Positions 10,463 through 19,706 of a stretch of 64,000 nucleotides of DNA are shown piece after piece. The DNA lies in the NCBI RefSeq assembly GCF_003865365.1, contig NZ_RQVR01000004.1, positions 124,001-188,000 on the forward strand. The letters are read 5' to 3'. Position 1 is the stretch's first letter; each line of letters begins with the position of its first letter. Source of the stretch: Flavobacterium macacae (lineage in GTDB: Bacteria; Bacteroidota; Bacteroidia; Flavobacteriales; Flavobacteriaceae). The position numbers and the translations under genes were made by a program. The notes under the pieces were generated by a model. It had not been told where the DNA came from, did not search any database, and worked only from the letters and a program-made list of their open reading frames with translations.

Positions 10463-10482
10463 TTTCATCTTTTGAGAATTTC

Positions 10483-10515
10483 AACCCTGTCAGAGTTTAA
10501 AACTCCGACAGGGTT
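10483..10515. repeat. Palindromic hairpin AACCCTGTC...GACAGGGTT
   Basis: Nearly perfect inverted repeat (AACCCTGTCAGAGTTT / AAACTCCGACAGGGTT, one mismatch) after the broken esterase, just before the DUF1456 promoter. It may terminate transcription; similar CCCTGTC palindromes are common between genes in Bacteroidetes. Confidence 0.6.
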
Positions 10516-10538
10516 ATTATTTGCTATAAAATAAAATC

Positions 10539-10546
10539 TATCTTTG
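10539..10546 (+). promoter_or_regulatory. Bacteroidetes -7 box for the DUF1456 gene
   Basis: TATCTTTG ending 15 bases before the ATG at 10562, with TTTG at 10520-10523 as a candidate -33 element. Confidence 0.65.
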
Positions 10547-10561
10547 CAATAAATTAAGATT

Positions 10562-10987
10562 ATGACAAACAACGATATATTCAAGAAACTTCGTGTGGCA
10601 TTGCAGTTGCGTGACGACCAAATTGCAGAAATCCTTTTATTGGTAGATTTCAGGATTTCAACTGCCGAATTGGGCGCTTTTTTTAGAAAAGATGACCATC
10701 CCAATTATATGGAATGTGGCGACCAAGTGTTGCGCAATTTCTTAAACGGATTGATTATTCATCTTCGTGGCACAAAAGAAGATCCAAAAAATGCGATGGA
10801 TGTGATTAACGCTAACGCAAAACAATTGCTTACAAAAGCGCCGTCAAAAGGAACTGCTCCAAAAGAAAACACGAAGAAACCTGCTCCAAAAGCGCCAGCA
10901 AAAAACTTCAAGGCAAAACGTCCTGAACCAAAAGTAAGCGTGGTGGAAAAAGTAAAATTCAACAACGGAAAGAATAAAAAAGCATAA
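10562..10987 (+). CDS. DUF1456 family protein
   Basis: A 141-residue cytoplasmic protein. Residues 1-68 form a DUF1456 pair of helical repeats ('NNDIFKKLRVALQLRDDQI', then 'ELGAFFRKDDHPNYMECGDQ', 'LRNFLNGLIIHLRG'), as in E. coli YehS, whose role is unknown. Residues 85-141 are a lysine/proline/alanine-rich, strongly basic tail ending KNKKA that is probably disordered and could bind nucleic acid (inference). The DUF4269 gene follows after 3 bases, so the two are likely co-transcribed. Confidence 0.85.
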   Translation: MTNNDIFKKLRVALQLRDDQIAEILLLVDFRISTAELGAFFRKDDHPNYMECGDQVLRNFLNGLIIHLRGTKEDPKNAMDVINANAKQLLTKAPSKGTAPKENTKKPAPKAPAKNFKAKRPEPKVSVVEKVKFNNGKNKKA

Positions 10988-10990
10988 ATT

Positions 10991-11518
10991 TTGACTGATT
11001 TTAGAAATATAAATTATTTAAAATCGGGAACAGAAAGACAGCAAAAAGCTTTTGAAGTTTTAAATGAAAATTTGATTCTTCAGAAGCTTTCTGATTTTGA
11101 TGCGACTTTGATTGGAACGATTCCGATTAACATTGACATTGCTTCAAGTGATTTGGATATTGCTTGTTATTGGAAAGACAAAAATCATTTTATTGAAATT
11201 GTAAATAAGAACTTTTCTGAAGAAAAAGATTTTCAGATTTATGAGAGAGAAATTAATGGCTCCGTATCGGTTATCGCTACTTTCTTTGTAAATGATTTTG
11301 AAATTGAAATCTTTGGGCAAAATCTTCCGGTTTCAGAGCAGTTTGGTTATCGCCATATGCTGATTGAAGCAGCAATCTTAAATAAATACGGAGAAGATTT
11401 CCGAAGAAAAATCATCGAATTAAAAGAATCGGGCGTTAAAACCGAGCCCGCTTTTGCGCAATTATTAGAATTAAAAGGCGATCCTTATCAAGCACTTTTA
11501 AACTTTAAGATAATTTAG
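10991..11518 (+). CDS. DUF4269 family protein, nucleotidyltransferase-like
   Basis: A 175-residue cytoplasmic protein matching the DUF4269 pattern. The segment 'LIGTIPINIDIASSDLDIAC' (40-59), with paired acidic residues D54 and D56 after a glycine turn, looks like the active-site strand of a minimal nucleotidyltransferase fold. 'QFGYRHMLIEAAILNKYGEDFR' follows. No substrate can be named. The start is a TTG 3 bases after the DUF1456 stop codon; no in-frame ATG exists nearby. Confidence 0.8.
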   Translation: MTDFRNINYLKSGTERQQKAFEVLNENLILQKLSDFDATLIGTIPINIDIASSDLDIACYWKDKNHFIEIVNKNFSEEKDFQIYEREINGSVSVIATFFVNDFEIEIFGQNLPVSEQFGYRHMLIEAAILNKYGEDFRRKIIELKESGVKTEPAFAQLLELKGDPYQALLNFKII

Positions 11519-11542
11519 AATCCATAAATTTCTGGGATTTTT

Positions 11543-11550
11543 TATATTTG
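11543..11550 (+). promoter_or_regulatory. Bacteroidetes -7 box for the secreted hydrolase
   Basis: TATATTTG ends 24 bases before ATG 11575. An alternative TTG start at 11548 lies inside this box, which rules it out if the promoter is real. Confidence 0.65.
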
Positions 11551-11574
11551 GAAATAATCTACATCATTTCCAAA

Positions 11575-12387
11575 ATGAAAAGAATCGCCTTACTTCTATT
11601 TTTAGTTTCGTCCTTTCTCTGTTTCTCACAAGAAAAATACACCACCGAATCTGATATTTATTATTACGAAGAAAAATCAATAGACGCGTATCAAAACGAA
11701 AGATGTGTTTTAGACATTTATTATCCCGAAAACAAAAAAGACTTCGCCACGATAGTTTGGTTTCACGGTGGCGGCATAACTGGTGGCAAAAAAGAACTTC
11801 CCGAAGCGCTGAAAAACAAAGGCTATGCAATTATCGGCGTAAATTATCGCTTGAGTCCAAAAGTGAAAGCACCAAAATTTATTGAAGACAGCGCTGCAGC
11901 CGTGGCTTGGGCGTTTAATAACATTTCAAAATATGGAGGCAATCCTTCTACCATTTTTGTTTCCGGGCATTCTGCCGGAGGTTATTTGGCGGCCATGATC
12001 GGCTTGGATAAAAAATATTTGAAAGCGCACAATATCGATGCGAATAAAATTGCAGGATTGATTCCGTTTAGTGCTCAAACCATCACGCATTTCACGGTAA
12101 GAGCTGAAAAAGGAATTCCTGAGAAACAACCAACGATTGATGAGTATGCGCCTTTATTTCACGTCAGAAACGATGCGCCACCGACGTTATTGATTACAGG
12201 CGACAGAGAATTAGAAATGTTAGGACGCTATGAAGAAAACGCCTATCTGATGCGAATGATGAAAGTTGTGGGCCACAAAGACACGAGATTATTAGAACTC
12301 GACGGCTACAACCACGGAATGGCCGAACCAGCATTTCCGTTATTATTGAACGAAGTCAGACGAATCTTAGATTTGAAAAAAGCATAA
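11575..12387 (+). CDS. Secreted alpha/beta hydrolase (carboxylesterase/BD-FAE type)
   Basis: An exported esterase-like hydrolase of 270 residues. The signal peptide is 'MKRIALLLFLVSSFLCFSQ'. The oxyanion motif HGGG follows in 'IVWFHGGGITGG', then the nucleophile elbow GHSAGG, an acid in 'LLITGDRELEM' and the histidine in 'DGYNHGMAEPAF', so the triad is complete and in order. Substrate is unknown; relatives act on acylated sugars or short esters. ATG 11575 was chosen because the longer form overlaps the promoter. It converges on sucC across a shared terminator. Confidence 0.88.
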   Translation: MKRIALLLFLVSSFLCFSQEKYTTESDIYYYEEKSIDAYQNERCVLDIYYPENKKDFATIVWFHGGGITGGKKELPEALKNKGYAIIGVNYRLSPKVKAPKFIEDSAAAVAWAFNNISKYGGNPSTIFVSGHSAGGYLAAMIGLDKKYLKAHNIDANKIAGLIPFSAQTITHFTVRAEKGIPEKQPTIDEYAPLFHVRNDAPPTLLITGDRELEMLGRYEENAYLMRMMKVVGHKDTRLLELDGYNHGMAEPAFPLLLNEVRRILDLKKA

Positions 12388-12393
12388 AAACAA

Positions 12394-12420
12394 AAATCCC
12401 GAGCGGCAAACTCGGGATTT
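12394..12420. terminator. Bidirectional terminator between hydrolase and sucC
   Basis: A 10-bp perfect stem AAATCCCGAG / CTCGGGATTT with a 7-base loop, flanked by A and T runs. It serves both convergent genes. Confidence 0.88.
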
Positions 12421-12446
12421 TCTATAATATATAACTTAAAGTCTGA

Positions 12447-13640
12447 TTAAGACAAAGCCGCTTGAACTTGGTCAGCAGCTTCTTGGAATTGAACAGCTGA
12501 TAAAATCGGCATTCCAGAATTGTCAATCAATTCTTTAGCGATTTCAGCGTTAGTTCCTTGCAAACGAACGATGATTGGCACTTTAATAGCGTCTCCCATA
12601 TTTTTGTAAGCATCAACAACACCTTGAGCAACACGGTCACAACGAACGATTCCTCCAAAGATATTGATCAAAATTGCTTTTACGTTTGGATCTTTCAAGA
12701 TGATTCTGAAAGCCAATTCCACACGCTTCGCATCTGCAGTTCCACCAACGTCCAAGAAGTTAGCTGGTTCAAAACCTGCATATTTAATTAAGTCCATCGT
12801 TGCCATGGCAAGACCAGCACCGTTAACCATACAACCCACAGTTCCGTCAAGATCCACATAGTTCAAACCTGCAGCTTTCGCTTCAACTTCAATTGGGTTC
12901 TCTTCACGAACGTCTCTGTATTCCGCTAATTTTGCGTGTCTGTAAAGTGCATTGTCATCCAAATTCACTTTTGCATCAACAGCAATAATTTTGTTATCAG
13001 AAGTTTTTAAAACCGGGTTGATTTCAAACATAGAAGCATCAGAACCGATATACGCTTTGTATAAAGCATCAACGAACTGCACCATTTCTTTGAAAGCATT
13101 TCCAGAAAGACCTAAATTGAAAGCAATTCTTCTTGCTTGAAAACCTTGCAAACCAACATTAGGGTCAATTTCTTCCGTAAAAATTAAATGAGGCGTGTGC
13201 TCAGCAACTTCTTCAATATCCATTCCACCTTCAGTAGAATACATAATCATATTGCGGCCTTTTCCTCTGTTCAAAAGAACTGACATATAAAATTCAGAAG
13301 TCTCAGTTTCACCAGGATAATAAACATCCTCAGCAACTAAAACCTTGTGTACTTTTTTACCTTCAGCAGAAGTTTGAGGCGTAATCAATTGCATTCCAAT
13401 GATTTGCTCAGCCAATTCCTCAACTTGTTGCAAGTTTTTAGCAAGCTTAACACCACCACCTTTTCCTCTTCCACCTGCGTGAACTTGAGCTTTGATTACG
13501 TGCCATCCAGTTCCAGTTTCAGCAGTCAATTGCTTTGCAGCAGCAACCGCTTCTTGTGGATTATTAGCAACATATCCACGTTGAACTTTTACGCCATAGC
13601 TGGCTAATATCTCTTTTCCTTGGTATTCGTGTATATCCAT
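12447..13640 (-). CDS. sucC: Succinyl-CoA synthetase (ADP-forming) beta subunit
   Basis: TCA-cycle enzyme subunit that binds nucleotide and, with SucD, converts succinyl-CoA to succinate with substrate-level phosphorylation. The 397 residues are full length: ATP-grasp domain (1-235, starting '[17 protein letters not shown]', with '[18 protein letters not shown]'), then the CoA-ligase beta domain (about 240-390) with the power-helix region '[13 protein letters not shown]' and '[13 protein letters not shown]'. sucD is not adjacent; this gene has its own promoter and terminator. Confidence 0.98.
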   Translation of the reverse strand: MDIHEYQGKEILASYGVKVQRGYVANNPQEAVAAAKQLTAETGTGWHVIKAQVHAGGRGKGGGVKLAKNLQQVEELAEQIIGMQLITPQTSAEGKKVHKVLVAEDVYYPGETETSEFYMSVLLNRGKGRNMIMYSTEGGMDIEEVAEHTPHLIFTEEIDPNVGLQGFQARRIAFNLGLSGNAFKEMVQFVDALYKAYIGSDASMFEINPVLKTSDNKIIAVDAKVNLDDNALYRHAKLAEYRDVREENPIEVEAKAAGLNYVDLDGTVGCMVNGAGLAMATMDLIKYAGFEPANFLDVGGTADAKRVELAFRIILKDPNVKAILINIFGGIVRCDRVAQGVVDAYKNMGDAIKVPIIVRLQGTNAEIAKELIDNSGMPILSAVQFQEAADQVQAALS

Positions 13641-13671
13641 ATTAAAGTTTTTTGACTTTTTTAAAGTGCCA

Positions 13672-13679
13672 CAAAAATA
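13672..13679 (-). promoter_or_regulatory. Bacteroidetes -7 box for sucC
   Basis: TATTTTTG on the minus strand, 31 bases before the sucC ATG. Confidence 0.6.
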
Positions 13680-13719
13680 GCAAAAATGATTCTAATCAAC
13701 GAAAGATTTTTCTTTTTTA

Positions 13720-13868
13720 TTTGAAGCCATTCCAGCTTTTCACTGCAAGCTTTTTTTAAAACTCCTTTTTTTGCCAAAAAGAAAAAGAAGCTTCCGTTGG
13801 GCGCTCTTGTTCTTTTGCAAAAAAGAGTCGTTTTTCAAAAAAGGCTTTCCGCTTCAATCTGGGCTATT
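13720..13868 (-). repeat. Interspersed hairpin element, copy F
   Basis: Read on the minus strand it opens with AATAGCCCAGATTGAAGCGG, continues with AAGCCTTTTTTG and a GACTCTTTTTTGCAAAAG stretch, and closes with AGCTGGAATGGCTTCAAA. It is longer and more diverged than the other copies but shares both ends with them. Confidence 0.65.
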
Positions 13869-13933
13869 GGTGCGGTTTGCCACTTATTCCAAAACAAAAC
13901 CAAAAGACGCAACCTTTTAAAAATGAAGCATCT

Positions 13934-14362
13934 ATGATTAAAAAAGAAACCTATGAAAACTATAAAATTACTTTCCTCATTCAGCTTAGCCATTTATTTA
14001 GCAGTTGCGTTGTAGACGACTATTCTGACGACCTTCCTTCCTATCTCGGAACTTGGAAACTCACCAAAACTTATGGAACCATCGCAGGCATGACAACTGA
14101 ATTTGAACCCGGGCTGATAAAATGGACAATTACAGCGGACAGTATTTATGTGGTTAATAGCAATACAAATCCTGATCTTCTAGACGGCTTTGAAACCGGA
14201 ACTTATGCTTATACTTTTCATGAAAACCTGATAACAACTGAAGATTGTTACCGCTGGCTTTCTTTTGGCAGTGGCGATCAAAAGTGTATCGGATATGGAT
14301 TTGACTATTTATATCTTAATGAGAATATAACAGATGGCGTCAATTACCAATTTATTCGTTAG
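13934..14362 (+). CDS. Small lipoprotein of unknown function (signal peptide frame broken)
   Basis: About 140 residues. The body 'DLPSYLGTWKLTKTYGTIAG...' resembles the lipocalin-like domain of small Flavobacterium lipoproteins, with two cysteines ('TTEDCYRW', 'DQKCIGYG'). The lipobox reads LFSSC. From ATG 13934 the lead-in is a poor signal peptide. From ATG 13953 in another frame, 'MKTIKLLSSFSLAI' is an excellent one but runs into TAG one turn later. A one-base indel near 14000 would join it to LFSSC. The function is unrecognised. Confidence 0.6.
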   Translation: MIKKETYENYKITFLIQLSHLFSSCVVDDYSDDLPSYLGTWKLTKTYGTIAGMTTEFEPGLIKWTITADSIYVVNSNTNPDLLDGFETGTYAYTFHENLITTEDCYRWLSFGSGDQKCIGYGFDYLYLNENITDGVNYQFIR

Positions 14363-14460
14363 AATATTACTAAATTTAAGATTGTTTAGTTTTATTTATA
14401 ACCATTTGTTTGTTTTTGTTATTTTTGTTTGATTATTTTGCACATCCCATTCTGTATCTT

Positions 14461-14468
14461 TAATTTTG
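14461..14468 (+). promoter_or_regulatory. Bacteroidetes -7 box for lysA
   Basis: TAATTTTG, ending 19 bases before the lysA ATG, with a TTG about 22 bases upstream. Confidence 0.6.
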
Positions 14469-14487
14469 CTGAAAAGAAATTAGAGTT

Positions 14488-15708
14488 ATGCAAACCAAAG
14501 ATTTACTGCAACTGGCAGACCAATTCGGAAGTCCGCTTTATGTTTATGACGCCGAAAAAATTCAATCGCAATACAAAAGATTAACGAACGCTTTTTCAAA
14601 AGTAGAAAGCGTACGCATAAATTATGCTGTCAAGGCACTATCAAACATATCAGTCCTAAAGCTTTTAAAAGAAGCCGGTTCAGGCCTGGATACCGTTTCC
14701 ATACAAGAAGTCCAATTAGGATTAACAGCTGGCTTTTCACCAGAAAGAATTATTTATACGCCAAACGGAGTTTCGTTTGAAGAAATTGAAGAAGTGGCGC
14801 ACCTTGGAGTGCAAATCAACATTGACAATTTATCAATTTTGGAACATTTTGGAGCTAAATATCCAGAAATACCAGTCTGCATCCGAATCAATCCGCACGT
14901 GATGGCGGGCGGAAACGCTAATATTTCGGTAGGACATATTGATAGCAAATTCGGGATTTCGGTACATCAGATGCCGCACATTTTGAGAATCGTTGCAAAT
15001 ACCGGAATGCACATCAACGGAATCCACATGCACACGGGTTCTGATATTTTAGACATTGAAGTGTTTTTATATGCGGCAGAAATTTTATTCGATGCTGCAA
15101 AAAATTTCAAAGAATTGGATTTCCTAGATTTTGGAAGCGGTTTCAAAGTGCCCTACAAAAAAGACGACATCGAAACAGACATTGAAGAACTTGGAAAAAA
15201 ACTTTCAAAACGATTCAATGCTTTTACCAAAGAATATGGCCGTGATTTGACGCTGGCTTTTGAACCAGGAAAATTTTTGGTGAGCGAAGCTGGATTTTTC
15301 TTGGCAAAAGTAAATGTGGTCAAACAAACAACGTCCACTGTTTTTGCCGGAATCGACAGCGGTTTCAACCACTTGATCCGTCCGATGCTTTATGGCTCTT
15401 CACATTTGATTGAAAATATTTCAAATCCAAAAGGTAAGGAACGTTTTTATTCCGTTGTGGGATACATTTGCGAAACCGATACTTTTGCAAACAACAGGCG
15501 CATTGCTGAAATTAAGGAAGGCGACGTGCTGTGTTTTAGAAATGCCGGAGCGTACTGCTTTTCAATGGCATCCAATTACAATTCAAGGTACAAACCTGCA
15601 GAAGTTTTATGGTTCGAAGGACAAGGCCATTTGATCAGGGAAAGAGAAACTTTTGAAGATTTAATCAAGAATCAAATCATCTTAAATTTTGAGGCAGTTG
15701 CCCAATAA
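14488..15708 (+). CDS. lysA: Diaminopimelate decarboxylase
   Basis: PLP-dependent decarboxylation of meso-diaminopimelate to L-lysine, the last step of lysine synthesis. The 406-residue protein is a fold-type III decarboxylase. K49 in 'INYAVKALSN' is the PLP lysine. 'GSGLDTVS' and 'INPHVMAGGNANISVGH' line the barrel, 'HMHTGSD' is seen mid-domain, and 'EPGKFLVSEAG' and the C-terminal 'RNAGAYCFSMASNYNSR' complete the dimer-interface active site. It stands alone, with its own promoter and a strong terminator. Confidence 0.96.
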   Translation: MQTKDLLQLADQFGSPLYVYDAEKIQSQYKRLTNAFSKVESVRINYAVKALSNISVLKLLKEAGSGLDTVSIQEVQLGLTAGFSPERIIYTPNGVSFEEIEEVAHLGVQINIDNLSILEHFGAKYPEIPVCIRINPHVMAGGNANISVGHIDSKFGISVHQMPHILRIVANTGMHINGIHMHTGSDILDIEVFLYAAEILFDAAKNFKELDFLDFGSGFKVPYKKDDIETDIEELGKKLSKRFNAFTKEYGRDLTLAFEPGKFLVSEAGFFLAKVNVVKQTTSTVFAGIDSGFNHLIRPMLYGSSHLIENISNPKGKERFYSVVGYICETDTFANNRRIAEIKEGDVLCFRNAGAYCFSMASNYNSRYKPAEVLWFEGQGHLIRERETFEDLIKNQIILNFEAVAQ

Positions 15709-15720
15709 AAAAAAATTAAA

Positions 15721-15750
15721 AAAATCCGAAACAAACGTTTCGGATTTTTT
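15721..15750 (+). terminator. Rho-independent terminator after lysA
   Basis: A perfect 12-bp stem AAAATCCGAAAC / GTTTCGGATTTT with a 4-base loop and a T run. Confidence 0.93.
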
Positions 15751-15933
15751 TTATGTAAGATATTCGCATAAAAATTGTCTTTTATTTTTTTCCTACAAAT
15801 AGTTTTATAATAAATTAATAACCAGTATTTTACTTAATTCTAAAGAAAGTAAAAATTTAACTTAAAGTATTTGTTTGATTTAATCTAAAAACGTGTTACG
15901 TAATTACTGTTTTTGGCTAAAGTTAATCAAGAT

Positions 15934-16145
15934 TCATTGCTTTTTTGAGCGGGTTAAAACCACGCTTATTGATTTGATAACTTAAAAAATAAATAAACTT
16001 TAATTTTATAAATGCCTTTTTTCCTTGTTTGAAGAAGTAGAAATCTTTGAAATAAAATGGTTGTTTTTACCAACAAAATTTCAATAGGAACGGGTTTTAA
16101 CCCGTTCAAAAAAACGAATAATACTAATTGGCTTTAGCCCAAATT
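15934..16145. repeat. GGGTTTTAACCC palindrome cluster in a gene-free spacer
   Basis: The 650-base spacer between lysA and the phosphatase gene holds no credible ORF. It contains GAGCGGGTTAAAACCACGC near 15947, a 9-bp inverted repeat GAACGGGTT / AACCCGTTC at 16088-16107, and TTGGCTTTAGCCCAA at 16128-16142. These are typical of short palindromic intergenic repeats in Flavobacterium. Element copy C follows at once. Confidence 0.55.
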
Positions 16146-16205
16146 TTGACACAATTTATTGTCAAAGATTGGAACTGACCTTTCCAAAAAATAAAATGGT
16201 TTCTA

Positions 16206-16323
16206 AAAATAGCCCCGATGGCGGAATTGTTTGAGCTCTTCTTCCAGCCTAAAAAGCGGGCAGAAAGCGAGTTCCTCCAGCGGGAAAATGGATAGCTGAA
16301 AATGCCAGAACATTCGCTTCAAA
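16206..16323 (+). repeat. Interspersed hairpin element, copy C
   Basis: Opens with AATAGCCCCGATGGCGG, then TTTGAGCTCTTCTTCCAGCC with an imperfect stem, AGCGAGTTCCTCCAGCGGGA, and closes with ATTCGCTTCAAA, 60 bases before the alkaline phosphatase promoter. Confidence 0.82.
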
Positions 16324-16380
16324 TCAACTTTAAAAATCTTAAATAACAGTTTGGTAATACATCAAGACTTGAAGTTTCAT

Positions 16381-16388
16381 TATCTTTG
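16381..16388 (+). promoter_or_regulatory. Bacteroidetes -7 box for the alkaline phosphatase gene
   Basis: TATCTTTG ending 26 bases before ATG 16415. I do not see a recognisable Pho box. Confidence 0.65.
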
Positions 16389-16414
16389 CGGCTCAAAACA
16401 ATTTGAATATTAAA

Positions 16415-17833
16415 ATGGATAGAAGGAAATTTTTCAAAAATGGTTCGCTTTTCACTATTGGAACTGCGGTTCTTAATCCTTTTGAGCTTTCGGCATCGAC
16501 TTTTGATGACGGAATTATTGGCAAAAATAAGACTGCAAAAAATATTATTTTTTTGGTGAGCGACGGAATGAGCACGGGAACGCTGAATATGGCCGACCTG
16601 TTCATGAACCGAAAATATGGCAAAAGCTCTAATTGGCTTCAATTATACAAAGACAATAAAGTGAAACGTGCGTTAATGGACACGGCGTCAGCAAGCTCGA
16701 TTGTGACTGATTCTGCGGCGGGAAGTTCTTCGTGGGGTGGCGGTGTTCGCGTGAATAACGGTTCGCTAAACGTTGGGCCAGACGGAAAACCGAATATGCC
16801 GATTTTACAAAAATTTAAAAAAGCAGGAAAAATGGCGGGATGCGTGACTACAGTTGCCATTACGCACGCAACTCCGGCTGGATTTTGTATCACTAGCGCA
16901 AAAAGAAGTGCGCAAGATGACATTGCAGAAATGTATCTTGACCTAGAATTTGATGTAATGATGGGTGGCGGAAACAACTATTTTGATGCTAAAGTCAGAA
17001 AAGATAAAAAAGATGTTTATGCTGGTTTTTATGCAAAAGGATATCAGATTGTCAGAAACAAACAAGAACTTTTGGCCGCAAAAAATGATAAGCCTATTTT
17101 GGGTATTTTTGACGAAGATGCCGTTCCATATAGCATTGACCGGATTAATTCCCCTGAACTGTCTGCAAAAATCCCTACGCTGGCTGAAATGGCTCAGAAA
17201 GCGATTGACCGAATGAAAGACCACAAAAAAGGGTTTGTCTTGCAAGTGGAATCAGGAAAAGTGGATTGGGCCGCACATGCGAACGACATTGCCGGACTGA
17301 TCCACGAACAGCTTGCTTTTGACGAAGCGGTTAAAGTAGCTATGGATTTTGCTGAAAAAGACGGAAATACTCTGGTAATCATAACTACTGACCATGGAAA
17401 TGCAAATCCAGGCGTGATTTATGGAAAAAATGCGAGTGATAATTTTGACAGCATCCAGAAATATACAAACACGAACGAAGTAATTTTGAATAGCTTCAAC
17501 AGCACTACTACAGCGTCACAGATTCGTGAAAAGTTTGAAGCAACAAATGGAAAAGCAGTTTCTGACGACGAAGCAAAAGAAATTTTATCGTATTACAACG
17601 GACTTCACAAACAAGAAGATGGTTTATACAACTATAAAAAACTTCCGTTTAAAGCTTTGGCAGACATTCAGCAAAAGCACAATGCCGTGGGCTGGATCAG
17701 CATGGACCACTCTGCAGATTATGTGGAATTGGCGATGTATGGACCAGGAAGCGAACTTTTAAAACCTTTTGTCAAAAATACAGACTTGCACTATTTGATG
17801 CTTCAGGTCGCAGAGGTTGAAAATAAATTTTGA
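16415..17833 (+). CDS. phoA: Alkaline phosphatase (PhoA family), Tat-type signal
   Basis: Exported phosphomonoesterase that releases phosphate. The 472-residue enzyme has metal ligand D50 in 'FLVSDGMSTG', nucleophile S100 in 'VTDSAAGSSSWGGG', 'VESGKVDWAAHANDIAG' and 'ITTDHGN' as further metal ligands, and a distal 'DHSADYVELAMYGPG'. The N-terminus 'MDRRKFFKNG' has twin arginines followed by a weakly hydrophobic stretch, pointing to Tat export of a pre-folded metalloenzyme. A TTG start at 16403 is possible, but ATG 16415 places the twin arginines at the start of the signal peptide as expected. Confidence 0.93.
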   Translation: MDRRKFFKNGSLFTIGTAVLNPFELSASTFDDGIIGKNKTAKNIIFLVSDGMSTGTLNMADLFMNRKYGKSSNWLQLYKDNKVKRALMDTASASSIVTDSAAGSSSWGGGVRVNNGSLNVGPDGKPNMPILQKFKKAGKMAGCVTTVAITHATPAGFCITSAKRSAQDDIAEMYLDLEFDVMMGGGNNYFDAKVRKDKKDVYAGFYAKGYQIVRNKQELLAAKNDKPILGIFDEDAVPYSIDRINSPELSAKIPTLAEMAQKAIDRMKDHKKGFVLQVESGKVDWAAHANDIAGLIHEQLAFDEAVKVAMDFAEKDGNTLVIITTDHGNANPGVIYGKNASDNFDSIQKYTNTNEVILNSFNSTTTASQIREKFEATNGKAVSDDEAKEILSYYNGLHKQEDGLYNYKKLPFKALADIQQKHNAVGWISMDHSADYVELAMYGPGSELLKPFVKNTDLHYLMLQVAEVENKF

Positions 17834-17855
17834 GAAGCGTGTTACATAAAAATAG

Positions 17856-17889
17856 AAGCGCGAAGATTTAACAATTCTTCGCGCTTTTT
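17856..17889 (+). terminator. Rho-independent terminator after the phosphatase
   Basis: An 11-bp perfect stem AAGCGCGAAGA / TCTTCGCGCTT with a 9-base loop and a T-rich tail. Confidence 0.9.
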
Positions 17890-17947
17890 ATTTTAAATGT
17901 AAAAAATAATATAATTTTACAGCCTCAATAAAATCGAATTCCGGCAT

Positions 17948-19555
17948 ATGTTCCACGAAAATCTACTGTTGATCATTTCCTTATTATTCGCCGTTTCCAT
18001 GCTGGTGATGCTGGGACAAAAACTTAAGATATCTTACCCTATCTTTTTGGTCATTGGTGGATTGCTTATCAGTTTTATACCGGGAGTTCCCATGATCCAA
18101 ATGGATCCTGATATAATATTGACGCTGTTTTTGCCACCGCTTTTATATGAAGCCGCTTGGTATACCTCATGGCGGCAATTCTGGAAATGGAAACGCCCGA
18201 TTACTTTGTTAGCCTTTGGATTGGTCTTTTTCACATCCACTATAATCGCCTATCTAACGAGCTCCATCATTCCGGGATTTACATTGGCTTTGGGATTTTT
18301 ATTGGGAGGGATTATTTCACCGCCAGATGCCGTAGCCGCGACTTCGGTTTTAAAAGGTTTGAAAATCCCTAAAAGATTAGTCACAATTTTGGAAGGCGAA
18401 AGCTTAATAAACGACGCTTCGAGTTTAATTGTTTTCAGGGTAGCTTTGGTTGCTGTGATTTCTGGACAATTTTCATTAGAAAAAACTATTAGCGACTTTT
18501 TTATCGTGGGCTCCATGGGGATTGTGATTGGCCTTGCAATTGCGCACATTTTATATGTTATCCATAGATTTTTTCCAACAACATCAAATATTGACACTGC
18601 TTTAACACTAATGTCGCCATATGTCATGTTTATCGTTGCAGAACATTATCATTTTTCTGGAGTGCTGGCTGTTGTTTCAGGAGGTCTTTTTCTTTCGTAT
18701 CGATCCCACGAATTGCTGAGTTTCTCTTCACGCATTCAAACTACTAACGTTTGGTCAACCATCATTTTTATTTTAAACGGAATTGTTTTCATTTTGATTG
18801 GCTTAGAATTGCCAACCATTGTTGCCGGTCTTGATGATTCTTCTTTAGAAAAAGGCATTCAGTACGGACTGCTCATCAGCTTAATTACCATCGCAATTCG
18901 CTTTATCTGGGTTTTTCCGAGTGTGCACATTCCACGATTTTTGAGCAAAAAAATCAGAGATACGGAGCCTTCTCCGGGTTGGAAAGGTCCGCTGATCATG
19001 AGTTGGGCCGGAATGCGTGGCGTAGTATCGCTTGCCGCCGCACTTTCTATCCCGCTGACCATTGATGGCGTAGCATTTCCGCATAGAAATTTGATTTTAT
19101 TAATCACCTTTATTGTAATCTTGATTACGTTAGTTGTCCAAGGACTTAGCCTTCCGCTGCTTATTAAGCTTATAAAGATTGAAGAAATTGACGATTTGAT
19201 TCCAGAAGAAGAACAAACTGCAAATATCAAACTGCGATTGATGAGAGCTTCAGTTGAACACTTGGAAACCAATTTTCAAACTGAAATCAGGGAAAATGAA
19301 TTGGTGGCCAACTTAAAGAAACGGCTGGAAAATACTGTAGCCTTAACTTCTGAAAGACTAGAATCATTGGAATGCCAAACCATGAAATTTGAAGAAGTAC
19401 ACGAATATAAAAGAGTTTATCTTGATATTATAAATGCGCAGCGCATCGAGCTTGGAAAAATCAGGAAAGAAAAAATTTTCGAATTAGAAGCCATACAAAA
19501 ACAGCAAATGGAACTTGATTTTGACGAAAGCAAATTATCTCAAACAGGCCATTAA
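17948..19555 (+). CDS. Na+/H+ antiporter (CPA1 family)
   Basis: Inner-membrane cation/proton antiporter for pH and sodium homeostasis. The 535-residue protein has about 12 hydrophobic segments over residues 5-415, including 'GGIISPPDAVAATSVLKGL' and the ion-binding 'LEGESLINDASSLIVFR' with the CPA1 N-D pair, and 'GMRGVVSLAAALSIP' near the end of the membrane part. Residues 420-535 form a charged cytoplasmic helical tail, probably regulatory. Whether Na+ or K+ is the main substrate cannot be told from sequence. Confidence 0.92.
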   Translation: MFHENLLLIISLLFAVSMLVMLGQKLKISYPIFLVIGGLLISFIPGVPMIQMDPDIILTLFLPPLLYEAAWYTSWRQFWKWKRPITLLAFGLVFFTSTIIAYLTSSIIPGFTLALGFLLGGIISPPDAVAATSVLKGLKIPKRLVTILEGESLINDASSLIVFRVALVAVISGQFSLEKTISDFFIVGSMGIVIGLAIAHILYVIHRFFPTTSNIDTALTLMSPYVMFIVAEHYHFSGVLAVVSGGLFLSYRSHELLSFSSRIQTTNVWSTIIFILNGIVFILIGLELPTIVAGLDDSSLEKGIQYGLLISLITIAIRFIWVFPSVHIPRFLSKKIRDTEPSPGWKGPLIMSWAGMRGVVSLAAALSIPLTIDGVAFPHRNLILLITFIVILITLVVQGLSLPLLIKLIKIEEIDDLIPEEEQTANIKLRLMRASVEHLETNFQTEIRENELVANLKKRLENTVALTSERLESLECQTMKFEEVHEYKRVYLDIINAQRIELGKIRKEKIFELEAIQKQQMELDFDESKLSQTGH

Positions 19556-19706
19556 GTTTGGAATAAAAGCTTTTATAAAACCATAATTATTTAGAACACC
19601 TTAATTACTAATGGATCCATCAAAATAAAAAAGGAGTAAATTTAATCTCTAAATAGTATGAGTTTTTACCACAACACTACAATCAATAATTATAATACAA
19701 AATTCT

